From contig NZ_CP075566.1 in assembly GCF_018502625.1 (NCBI RefSeq), forward strand, positions 2,175,001 through 2,239,000: 64,000 nucleotides of DNA, given 5' to 3'. A program made the translations under genes and the position numbers. The notes beneath the pieces are model-generated. The model saw nothing but the letters and a program-made list of their open reading frames with translations. It ran no database searches and was not told where the DNA came from. The DNA comes from Pseudomonas hormoni. GTDB lineage: Bacteria > Pseudomonadota > Gammaproteobacteria > Pseudomonadales > Pseudomonadaceae. Positions 52,514-59,985 of the stretch are shown piece by piece. Numbering within the stretch: the first letter of the stretch is position 1; each line of letters starts with the position of its first letter.

Positions 52514-52608
52514 TGTGGGAGCGAGACCGGCTTGCCGGCGATGACGGTTGCACATTCAATACATGTGCTGCCTGTCAGTGCGCTATCGCGAGCAGGCTCG
52601 CTCCCACA
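52514..52608. repeat. Hybrid REPIN upstream of the siroheme reductase gene
   Basis: The left arm is TGTGGGAGCGAGACCGGCTT and the right arm is GCGAGCAGGCTCGCTCCCAC, again two different core subtypes in one element. It lies 60 bases before the reductase start. Confidence 0.82.
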
Positions 52609-52668
52609 GGGTTTGCATCTTGACCGGCGCCAGCCGCAGAGCCCGATCATTCCTGATGAGGTAGCCAC

Positions 52669-54342
52669 ATGTATCAGTACGACGACTATGACCGGGCGCT
52701 GGTTTTCGAGCGGGTTGCGCAGTTTCGCGATCAGGTCGAACGCTTTATGGCGGGCGAGTTGAGCGAAGAAGAATTCCTGCCGTTGCGCTTGCAGAACGGC
52801 CTGTACATGCAAAAACACGCGTACATGCTGCGGGTGGCGATTCCCTACGGCACGCTCAGCGCCGGGCAGATGCGTACGCTGGCGAGCATCGCCCGGGATT
52901 ACGACCGCGGCTACGGCCACTTCACCACCCGGCAGAACATGCAGTTCAACTGGATCGAACTGGCCCAGGTGCCGGAGATCCTCGAACGCCTGGCCGAGGT
53001 GGAAATGCACGCGATCCAGACCTCCGGCAACTGTGTGCGCAACATCACCACCGAAGCCTTCGCCGGGGTGGCCGCGGACGAACTGATCGACCCGCGGCCC
53101 CTGGCGGAAATCCTGCGTCAGTGGTCGACCATCAACCCGGAGTTTCTGTTTCTGCCGCGCAAATTCAAGATCGCCATCTGCTCGGCCGAACAGGACCGTG
53201 CGGCAATCATGATGCATGACATCGGCCTCTATCTTTACCCCGGCGCCGACGGACAAATGCTCCTGCGGGTCATCGTTGGCGGTGGTCTGGGACGCACGCC
53301 CATTCTTGGTTTGCAGATTCGCGAAGGTTTGCCGTGGCAGCACTTGCTGTCCTACGTCGAGGCAGTACTGCGGGTCTATAACCGCCACGGCCGGCGCGAC
53401 AACAAGTACAAGGCGCGGATCAAGATTCTGGTCAAGGCGCTCGGCATCGAAGCCTTTGCCAGGGAAGTGGAGGAAGAGTGGCAGCACCTCAAGGACGGCC
53501 CGGCACAGTTGACCGGCGTTGAATACGAGCGTGTCGCCAGTGCCTTCGTGCCACCGGATTACCGTTCGTTGTCCAACACTGACCTGGAATTCGGCACGCG
53601 CCTGGCCGAGAACCCGGCATTCGCCCGCTGGGTGTCGCGTAATGTCCAACCGCACAAGGTGCCGGGCTACGCCAGTGTGGTGCTGTCGACCAAACCGGGC
53701 ATCGCTTCACCGCCGGGTGACGTTACCGGGGAGCAAATGGACGCCGTCGCCGGGTGGTCCGAGCGGTTCGGTTTTGGCGAAATCCGCATTGCCCATGAGC
53801 AGAACATCGTCCTGCCGGACGTGCAAAAAGCAGACCTGGCCACCCTCTGGCGTCTGGCCTGCGAACACGGGCTGGGCAGCGCCAATGTCGGGTTGCTGAC
53901 CGACATCATCGCCTGTCCCGGCGGCGACTTCTGCGCCCTGGCCAACGCCAAGTCGATCCCGATCGCGCAAGGCATTCAGGCGCGTTTTGAAGACCTGGAC
54001 TACCTGCATGACCTGGGTGACATCAGCCTCAACATTTCCGGTTGCATGAACGCCTGCGGCCATCACCACATCGGCAACATCGGCATTCTCGGCGTCGACA
54101 AGAACGGCAGCGAGTGGTACCAGATCACGCTGGGCGGCGCGCAGGGCAAGAACAGTGCGCTGGGCAAAGTCATTGGTCCGTCCTTCAGCGCCGCCGAAGT
54201 GCCCGACGTCATCGAGCGAATCATCGCCACATTCGCGCGCTACCGCGAGAGCGAAGAACTGTTCGTCGACACCTTGCAGCGCATCGGTCTGGAGCCGTTC
54301 AAGGAAGCGGTTTATCCGAAGGTGCTGGAGGGGTCGGCATGA
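52669..54342 (+). CDS. Siroheme nitrite/sulfite reductase (PA4130-like)
   Basis: This is a 557-residue siroheme and 4Fe-4S enzyme. The cluster/siroheme cysteines are Cys416 and Cys422 (CPGGDFCALANAK), and Cys459 and Cys463 (SGCMNACGHHHIGN), in the canonical C-X5-C ... C-X3-C spacing. The N-terminal ferredoxin-like half includes TTRQNMQFNWIEL and QTSGNCVRNITTE. The sequence differs from the main assimilatory CysI as I recall it and resembles the PA4130 paralogue, which is linked to an orphan ccoN4 in P. aeruginosa. GAGG precedes the ATG. It overlaps DUF934 by four bases. Sulfite versus nitrite as substrate is unresolved. Confidence 0.9.
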   Translation: MYQYDDYDRALVFERVAQFRDQVERFMAGELSEEEFLPLRLQNGLYMQKHAYMLRVAIPYGTLSAGQMRTLASIARDYDRGYGHFTTRQNMQFNWIELAQVPEILERLAEVEMHAIQTSGNCVRNITTEAFAGVAADELIDPRPLAEILRQWSTINPEFLFLPRKFKIAICSAEQDRAAIMMHDIGLYLYPGADGQMLLRVIVGGGLGRTPILGLQIREGLPWQHLLSYVEAVLRVYNRHGRRDNKYKARIKILVKALGIEAFAREVEEEWQHLKDGPAQLTGVEYERVASAFVPPDYRSLSNTDLEFGTRLAENPAFARWVSRNVQPHKVPGYASVVLSTKPGIASPPGDVTGEQMDAVAGWSERFGFGEIRIAHEQNIVLPDVQKADLATLWRLACEHGLGSANVGLLTDIIACPGGDFCALANAKSIPIAQGIQARFEDLDYLHDLGDISLNISGCMNACGHHHIGNIGILGVDKNGSEWYQITLGGAQGKNSALGKVIGPSFSAAEVPDVIERIIATFARYRESEELFVDTLQRIGLEPFKEAVYPKVLEGSA

Positions 54343-54818
54343 ACAATTTGCTGCGGCTGGAAGCGGGTGAGGCGCGGATTGTCACTGACGATCCGTGGAC
54401 ATTGATCAGGGACCTCGATGCTGGATGGCCAACAGGCCCGGTGATTGTGCCGCTGTCGTGTTGGCTGGAAGACCCGCAACCGCATGGGGTTTGGCTGGGC
54501 CCGGACGATGAAGTGGAGCGCCTCCAGCCGTGGTTTGCTCAACTGCCGCTGATCGCCCTGGATTTCCCGAGTTTCCGGGATGGACGCGCCTATAGCCAGG
54601 CGTACCTGTTGCGCACCCGATTGGGCTGGAGCGGCGAATTGCGCGCGGTCGGCGATGTGCTGCGCGATCAGCTCAGCCACATGCGCCAATGCGGTTTCGA
54701 CAGCTTTGCGGTGCGCGAAGACAAGTCCGCTGAAGATGCGCTCAAGGGGTTGGCGGGCATGAGCGTGCTGTATGGGCGTTCCGTGATCGAGCCGCGTCCG
54801 TTGTTCCGGCGGCGATAA
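54339..54818 (+). CDS. DUF934 protein
   Basis: This 159-residue protein (opening MNNLLRLEAGEARIVTDDPW) has the DUF934 pattern LPLIALDFPSFRDGRAYSQA followed by YLLRTRLGWSGELRAVGDVL and MRQCGFDSFAVREDKS. DUF934 proteins are nearly always partners of siroheme reductases and may help with redox or assembly. The start overlaps the reductase stop (ATGA), and it follows the same promoter. Confidence 0.9.
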   Translation: MNNLLRLEAGEARIVTDDPWTLIRDLDAGWPTGPVIVPLSCWLEDPQPHGVWLGPDDEVERLQPWFAQLPLIALDFPSFRDGRAYSQAYLLRTRLGWSGELRAVGDVLRDQLSHMRQCGFDSFAVREDKSAEDALKGLAGMSVLYGRSVIEPRPLFRRR

Positions 54819-54867
54819 GAGCCGATCAAAAGATCGCCGCCGCCGGTAGAAGGTGTACGCCAGACTC

Positions 54868-54893
54868 TGTAGGAGCGAGGCTGCCCGCGAAGC
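54868..54893. repeat. Half REP with a small deletion
   Basis: TGTAGGAGCGAGGCTGCCCG followed by CGAAGC; compared with the usual GAGGCTTGCCCGCG core one T is missing, which breaks the hairpin slightly. No partner arm is present. Confidence 0.65.
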
Positions 54894-54897
54894 TTTT

Positions 54898-55950
54898 TCA
54901 GGCGACCGGAATGATCGGCAGGTTCAAGGTTTCACCCCCGGTAAACCGCACCGTCGACCCGGCGATGGACTCATGTGGCACACCCTTCGCCACTGCGCTG
55001 ACGCCATCCAGTCGCGACAACTGGTCGGCACTCAACTGCACATTCAACGCGCCCAATGTCGCATCCAGCTGCTCACGCGTGCGCGAACCCAGGATCGGGA
55101 TCAGCGCCGTCGTCGATTGCCTGGCCTTTTCCCGCAGCCAGGCAATGGCCACATGCGTCGGGCTGGCGCCGAGCTCTGCCGCGACGGCGAGCAAGGTGTC
55201 GAGCAGGGCGGTTTCGCGGGCACTTTTCTCGATGTGTACCAGCATGCCCAGTTTGGCGGCGCGATTGTTCTCGTCGCTGGAGCGGTATTTGCCGGTCAGG
55301 AACCCGCCACCCAGCGGCGACCATAACGTTGCGGCCAGCCCCAACGCTTCGGCCATCGGCAGTTGCTCACGTTCGGCCGTGCGTTCGGCGAGGCTGTACT
55401 CGACCTGAAGGGCGGCAATCGGCGCAAAACCGCGAACTTCGGCCAGCAGGTCGGCCCGGGCGATGCGCCACGCCGGGAAGTTCGACAGGCCGGCGTAATG
55501 AATCTTGCCGGCGCGCACCAGATCATCAAAACCCCGCAGGATCTCTTCCATGGGCGTGACACCGTCGCTCATGTGCGCCCAGAAGAGGTCGATGTGATCG
55601 GTCTTGAGCCGTGTCAGGCTTTCTTCCACGGCGCGAACCATGTTCTTGCGGTTGTTGCCGGTGTGGGAAATGCCCGCGGCCGGCGTAGTCCCCAAGGTGT
55701 ATTTCGTGGCGATGACCAGGCGATCGCGCTCCGGGGCAATGAACTCGCTGAGCATGGCTTCCGACTGGCCACCCTGATAGCCGTTGGCGGTGTCGATGAA
55801 ATTGCCGCCGGCCTCCAGGTAGCCATCAAATATGCGTTTGGCTTCATCGCGCTCGGCGCCATGGCCCCAACCCGTACCAAAGTTACCGGCGCCCAGCGCC
55901 AGTTCCGAGACACGCAAGCCGGTTTTTCGGCCGAACACTGTGTAATGCAT
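54898..55950 (-). CDS. Aldo/keto reductase
   Basis: This is a 350-residue NADPH-dependent reductase. The catalytic tetrad residues lie in FIDTANGYQGGQSE (Asp, Tyr), VIATKYTLGT (Lys) and LFWAHMSDGV (His). The cofactor-binding tail includes IPILGSRTREQLDATLG. AGGAG lies seven bases before the ATG at 55950. It is divergent from a WYL-domain regulator with a long palindrome between them, so it is likely the target. The substrate is unknown. Confidence 0.93.
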   Translation of the reverse strand: MHYTVFGRKTGLRVSELALGAGNFGTGWGHGAERDEAKRIFDGYLEAGGNFIDTANGYQGGQSEAMLSEFIAPERDRLVIATKYTLGTTPAAGISHTGNNRKNMVRAVEESLTRLKTDHIDLFWAHMSDGVTPMEEILRGFDDLVRAGKIHYAGLSNFPAWRIARADLLAEVRGFAPIAALQVEYSLAERTAEREQLPMAEALGLAATLWSPLGGGFLTGKYRSSDENNRAAKLGMLVHIEKSARETALLDTLLAVAAELGASPTHVAIAWLREKARQSTTALIPILGSRTREQLDATLGALNVQLSADQLSRLDGVSAVAKGVPHESIAGSTVRFTGGETLNLPIIPVA

Positions 55951-55986
55951 GGGATGACTCCTGAAGGAAAGACGCGGCGACTGAAT

Positions 55987-56008
55987 ATAAATGTCGTATG
56001 ACATTTAT
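55987..56008. promoter_or_regulatory. Nine-base inverted repeat in the aldo/keto reductase / WYL promoter
   Basis: ATAAATGTC-GTAT-GACATTTAT is a perfect inverted repeat in the 203-base divergent spacer. A partial copy (GATGTCAGTCAT) follows at about 56015-56026. This is the strongest operator candidate in the right half of the window. Confidence 0.6.
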
Positions 56009-56153
56009 TAAAGATGATGTCAGTCATGTATTTCGTCAAGACGATTTTTCAATCGCGGCAATAGGGCCGACCACCGAGCACTTCGCTACTGCCACTTTCT
56101 GACAGGGGCCTCTGCTAAGCTCCGACCAATTTTTCGGAAAGAGCCCGCCGATC

Positions 56154-56870
56154 GTGTCTCGCACCACGCGTTTACTGACCCTGCTGCAAGTGCTGCGCGG
56201 CAAGAGTCGCCCGGTCACTGCAGCGACCCTTGCCGGCGAACTGGAGATTTCCGAGCGTACGCTCTACCGCGACATTGCGGAACTCACCGCACTCGGCGCG
56301 CCGATCTACGGTGAGGCCGGGATCGGTTACGTGTTGCGCAGCGGTTTGTTCCTGCCGCCGTTGATGCTCAACGCCGACGAAACCGAAGCCATCGTGCTGG
56401 GATTGCGCTACGTGGACCAGCGCGGTGATGAGGTGTTGAGCAAGGCCGCCGCCGACGCATTGGCCAAGATTGCCGCGGTGCTGGCGCCCGAGGCGCTGGA
56501 CGCATTGCGCAACCCGACGGTACTGCCGGGCCCGCCTGGTTATGGCTTTGCACCCAACGCCGTGGCACTGAATGTGTTCCGCCAGGCGATCCGCGATCAG
56601 GCCAAGTTGCACATCGACTACGCGGACGCCCGGCAAGTGCCCAGTCAGCGGCTGATCTGGCCGTTGGCGCTGGGGTTTCTCAACGAGGTGCGGATCATCG
56701 TCGCCTGGTGTGAATTGCGCGGCGCCTATCGGACGTTTCGTACTGACCGGATTTCGGCGGCGGACGAGCAGGGCGAGCGTTATCCGGGGCGGCGCGGTGA
56801 CCTGTTGCGCACTTGGCGCAAGCAGATGCAACTGGATGAAGCGGGGCGTTTCACTCCTGACAAGAACTGA
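56154..56870 (+). CDS. YafY-type helix-turn-helix / WYL-domain regulator
   Basis: This 238-residue protein uses a GTG start (MSRTTRLLTLLQVLRGKSRP). An N-terminal DeoR-like winged helix (TLAGELEISERTLYRDIAEL) is followed by the WYL domain (LHIDYADARQVPSQRLIWPL; RIIVAWCELRGAYRTFRTDR). WYL proteins bind ligands or nucleic acids and regulate neighbouring genes. It is divergent from an aldo/keto reductase gene. The GTG choice rests on the conserved opening; no nearby ATG fits. Confidence 0.88.
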   Translation: MSRTTRLLTLLQVLRGKSRPVTAATLAGELEISERTLYRDIAELTALGAPIYGEAGIGYVLRSGLFLPPLMLNADETEAIVLGLRYVDQRGDEVLSKAAADALAKIAAVLAPEALDALRNPTVLPGPPGYGFAPNAVALNVFRQAIRDQAKLHIDYADARQVPSQRLIWPLALGFLNEVRIIVAWCELRGAYRTFRTDRISAADEQGERYPGRRGDLLRTWRKQMQLDEAGRFTPDKN

Positions 56871-56922
56871 CACAGGCATGTTTTAGCATGGCTCCAGAAT
56901 CAACCAACAAGGAGTTATAAAC

Positions 56923-57264
56923 ATGTCCAGTCCCGCCTCTTCGCTGGCGCCCGCCATCGCCGCTTACCTGGCTGCCGCCAATGCCCGCGACACGTCGAGG
57001 GTTGCCAGTTTCTTCGCTGAGGATGCCAATGTGTTCGATGAAGGCCGGCATCAGATCGGCGCCCAGGCCATTGCCCAATGGATGCAAGACACGGCCCGGC
57101 GTTATCAGCCAAAGGTCGAGGTGCTCGATGTGCAACTGCGCACCGGCAAGGTACTGGTGCATAACCGGGTGTCCGGCACGTTTCCCGGCAGCCCGCTGGA
57201 ATTGCGCTATATGTTTCGTCTGAACGAGCAGGGCAAGATCGCTCGACTGGACATTTCACTGTAG
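56923..57264 (+). CDS. SnoaL-like / NTF2-fold protein
   Basis: This 113-residue protein has the SnoaL pattern (AAYLAAANARDTSRVASFFA followed by EDANVFDEG) and a mixed sheet to the end. Such polyketide-cyclase-like folds bind small hydrophobic molecules; this one may be a steroid-isomerase-like enzyme or only a binding protein. AAGGAG is well placed before the ATG. It follows the WYL regulator gene by 52 bases and may share its transcript. Confidence 0.85.
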   Translation: MSSPASSLAPAIAAYLAAANARDTSRVASFFAEDANVFDEGRHQIGAQAIAQWMQDTARRYQPKVEVLDVQLRTGKVLVHNRVSGTFPGSPLELRYMFRLNEQGKIARLDISL

Positions 57265-57294
57265 AGGCCGCGTCGCAATGGCATACTGCCGCGC

Positions 57295-58413
57295 ATGAAT
57301 GTCGACTCCCCGTTAAGTGCCTGGCAACACGCCATCGAACAGAAGGGCTTCGTCCAGGACGAAGCCCAGGAACATGCTGTCTGGGCGCTGCAAAAATGCT
57401 ACGAAGCGCTGCATGAAGGTCGCACGCCCGTGATGGGCGTTTACCTCTGGGGCCCGGTCGGGCGGGGCAAGACCTGGTTGATGGACCAGTTCTACCAAAG
57501 CCTGCAGGTCCCGGCCCGACGCCAGCACTTTCATCACTTCATGGGCTGGGTGCATCAGCGCTCGTTTCAGCTGACCGGTATTGCCGACCCGCTGAAAGCG
57601 CTGGCCCGGGAATTGAGCGAAGAAGTGCGCGTGCTGTGCTTCGACGAACTGTTCGTCAATGACATCGGTGATGCGATCATTCTCGGGCGCTTGTTTCAGG
57701 TGATGTTCGACCAGGGCGTGGTGGTGGTCTGCACCTCCAATCAGCCGCCTGACCTGCTGTACGCCGATGGCTTCAACCGTGACCGCTTCGTGCCGGCCAT
57801 CGAAGCGATCAAGCGGCATATGCAAGTGATTGCGGTGGATGGTGGCGAAGATCATCGCCTGCATCCCGGCGCCGGTTTGCAACGCTATTGGGTCGCCGCG
57901 CCCGGTCAGCCCGGCGCGCTGGGTGATGTGTTCAAGGTGTTGACTGCGGGCCAGTCGGTTTCCCATGAGCCGATCAAGGTCGGCTACCGTTCGCTGAATG
58001 TGGTGCAGGCCAGCGAAACCGTGCTCTGGAGCCGTTACGCCGACCTCTGCGAACAACCCTTTGCCGCCATGGATTTCATGGCCCTGTGCGACACCTACAA
58101 GGCTATTCTGTTGAGTGAAGTGCCCAACCTCAGCGCGCAAAAGCGCGAAGGGCGCATCGCCCGTGGCACCGAGGACGGTGTCGAACGGGTGGTGGCGGGC
58201 GATCGCGAATTGCCGCAATTGTCGGTGCATGACGACGGTGTGCGGCGTTTCATCGCGTTGGTGGACGAATGCTACGACCGCAAAGTCCCGTTGTACCTTG
58301 AGGCGCAGGTGCCGATGGAATCGCTCTACACCGAAGGCTATCTGGAATTCCCGTTCCGTCGCACCCTCAGCCGATTACAGGAAATGCAGCTGCAACGTTT
58401 CGCCGACGCTTGA
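57295..58413 (+). CDS. zapE: ZapE/AFG1-family ATPase (cell division)
   Basis: This 372-residue AAA+ ATPase has Walker A (LWGPVGRGKTWLMDQFY) near residue 60 and Walker B (VRVLCFDELFVNDIGDA) near residue 115, then sensor VVCTSNQPPDLLYADGF and an Arg-rich region. The family includes ZapE, which acts at the FtsZ ring under stress. Pseudomonas genomes can carry two paralogues; I cannot tell which this is. It starts 30 bases after the SnoaL-like gene and is followed 18 bases later by the DinB gene. Confidence 0.92.
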   Translation: MNVDSPLSAWQHAIEQKGFVQDEAQEHAVWALQKCYEALHEGRTPVMGVYLWGPVGRGKTWLMDQFYQSLQVPARRQHFHHFMGWVHQRSFQLTGIADPLKALARELSEEVRVLCFDELFVNDIGDAIILGRLFQVMFDQGVVVVCTSNQPPDLLYADGFNRDRFVPAIEAIKRHMQVIAVDGGEDHRLHPGAGLQRYWVAAPGQPGALGDVFKVLTAGQSVSHEPIKVGYRSLNVVQASETVLWSRYADLCEQPFAAMDFMALCDTYKAILLSEVPNLSAQKREGRIARGTEDGVERVVAGDRELPQLSVHDDGVRRFIALVDECYDRKVPLYLEAQVPMESLYTEGYLEFPFRRTLSRLQEMQLQRFADA

Positions 58414-58431
58414 ACCCAAGGAACCGCGAAC

Positions 58432-59019
58432 ATGAATCAGCCCTTGTCCCATCATTTGTTGACCATGGCCTATCAGAACGCCTGGGCCAATCATCGACTG
58501 GCCAAGGCCTGGGGACAATTGAGTCCGCAGGACCTGGCGGCGCCGCGAGTCAGTTTCTTCCCCAGCCTGCGAGCGACCCTCAATCACATCCTGACCTGCG
58601 ACTGGTATTACGTGGATGCATTGGAACGGGAGTTGCGCGGGGATTCGCCGCACCCGGATTGCGACGTGTTTTTCACTGACGACGAGCCGCTTACCGCCGC
58701 TGTGGACCTCAAGCGCGAACAGGCCCAGGTGGATCGCCGGTTGATCGCTTACTGCGAGCAGATGCGCGACGCGGACCTGGGCAAGATCGTGACCATCGCC
58801 CGGGACACGCCGCAACACGAGAGTCGGTTGCGCATGCTGTCGCACTTGTTCGAGCATCAAATTCATCACCGTGGACAGATTCACGCGATGCTCAGCGGAA
58901 CGTCGATCGCACCACCACAACTGGACGAGTTTTTCTGTGTCGGTGAGTCGGGTCTGCGGGCTGCGGATTTCGCTGAGCTGGGATGGACCGAAGCGCTGAT
59001 CTGGGGCACCTCAGTTTAA
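58432..59019 (+). CDS. DinB/YfiT-family protein (metal-dependent four-helix bundle)
   Basis: This 195-residue protein has the three-His metal site of the DinB superfamily: one His in LRATLNHILTCDWYYVDAL and two in HLFEHQIHHRGQIHAML. The family includes bacillithiol or mycothiol-type thiol transferases; in gamma-proteobacteria the role is unclear. AAGGA precedes the ATG. It is 18 bases after zapE, likely co-transcribed. Confidence 0.9.
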   Translation: MNQPLSHHLLTMAYQNAWANHRLAKAWGQLSPQDLAAPRVSFFPSLRATLNHILTCDWYYVDALERELRGDSPHPDCDVFFTDDEPLTAAVDLKREQAQVDRRLIAYCEQMRDADLGKIVTIARDTPQHESRLRMLSHLFEHQIHHRGQIHAMLSGTSIAPPQLDEFFCVGESGLRAADFAELGWTEALIWGTSV

Positions 59020-59113
59020 AGATTGCAGGATGAGCAGGACTCGCGATAGGGTCGCTGGGCCTTGCGGCGCGGTCTGCGCGCCGGGGCTATTTCACGTGTG
59101 ATCGAGGATGGAA

Positions 59114-59605
59114 ATGGAATCCGCAGAAATTCTTGTACTTCAGGCCAGCTACACCAACCCGGTGCATGCCGAGGCTGTGCGCCTTGTGTTGAATCATTAC
59201 GCTGAAGATCCGATGGGTGGCGGTCATTCCTTGCCCGCCGAGGTGCTGGAGCACCTGCCGGAAGAACTGGCCAAGCGTCCCCATGCATTCAGCGTGCTGG
59301 CTTTCGTCGGTGGCGAACCGGCAGGGCTGGTCAATTGCTTCGAAGGTTTTTCGACGTTCGCTTGTCGGCCATTGGTCAACGTGCATGACGTCGTGGTGAT
59401 GAAGGCATTTCGCGGGTTGGGCCTGAGCCAGAAGATGCTGCAAAAGGTCGAGGAAATCGCCCGCCAGCGTGGCTGCTGCAAAATCACCCTGGAAGTGCTG
59501 GAAGGCAATGCCGTGGCCCAGTCGTCCTACGCCAAATTCGGCTTTAGCGCCGGCATGTTCGATCCGGCGCATGGCCGGATGCTGTTCTGGACCAAGGCGC
59601 TGTAG
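59114..59605 (+). CDS. GNAT-family N-acetyltransferase
   Basis: This 163-residue protein has the acetyl-CoA-binding segment VVMKAFRGLGLSQKMLQKVE (R/Q-x-x-G-x-G/A pattern RGLGLS) and a C-terminal GNAT pattern CKITLEVLEGNAVAQSSYAK followed by FGF. I prefer the ATG at 59114 because GAGG lies seven bases upstream; the ATG at 59108 directly abuts it. It follows the DinB gene by 94 bases. The acceptor substrate is unknown. Confidence 0.9.
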   Translation: MESAEILVLQASYTNPVHAEAVRLVLNHYAEDPMGGGHSLPAEVLEHLPEELAKRPHAFSVLAFVGGEPAGLVNCFEGFSTFACRPLVNVHDVVVMKAFRGLGLSQKMLQKVEEIARQRGCCKITLEVLEGNAVAQSSYAKFGFSAGMFDPAHGRMLFWTKAL

Positions 59606-59620
59606 CATCGCGCTCTTCGT

Positions 59621-59683
59621 AGGAGCCAGGCTTGCCGGCGAAGGCGTATTTGAAATCGCCTTCGCCGGCAAGCCCGGCTCCTA
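59621..59683. repeat. Compact REPIN after GNAT gene
   Basis: TAGGAGCCAGGCTTGCCGGC followed by GAAGGCG, a 10-base loop, then the mirrored arm ending AAGCCCGGCTCCTA. It has one mismatch in 27 bases and a much shorter loop than the usual REPIN. Confidence 0.85.
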
Positions 59684-59686
59684 CAT

Positions 59687-59887
59687 CTAGCGTTTGTAAT
59701 GCTCCGTTACCTGCGCCGTTTGATCGTCCGGAACCCGGACCTCGGTGGTTTGCTGACTCTGATTCTCCTGTTGGCTCAGCCGCAGGCTCTCGTAGTAATA
59801 GCGCATGCGTTCCGCGCCACCTTCGGCAAATGCGCTGGCCGAAACGAATGTCATCAGGCCGGCAACGATCAAGGGTGTACGTTTCAT
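59687..59887 (-). CDS. Small periplasmic protein of unknown function
   Basis: This 66-residue protein has a signal peptide (MKRTPLIVAGLMTFVSASAF, cleaved after AFA). The mature part is a charged helix with a glutamine-rich stretch (YYYESLRLSQQENQSQQTTE). GGGAGG precedes the ATG at 59887. It lies 98 bases downstream of the TonB-dependent receptor gene on the same strand and might be transcribed with it. Its stop codon lies a few bases from the REPIN. Function unknown. Confidence 0.75.
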   Translation of the reverse strand: MKRTPLIVAGLMTFVSASAFAEGGAERMRYYYESLRLSQQENQSQQTTEVRVPDDQTAQVTEHYKR

Positions 59888-59985
59888 GGTTCGCCTCCCA
59901 CAACGGATATCGGGTGCCTTTCTTCCATGAAGCAATGTCGCGCGACCATTATCTGCCGATTTCGTTAATTGGGAATTAACTGCGC

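Noticed and set aside
52255..52668. ANR/FNR box in the ccoN4-like promoter
   Set aside because: No sequence close to TTGAT-N4-ATCAA was found.
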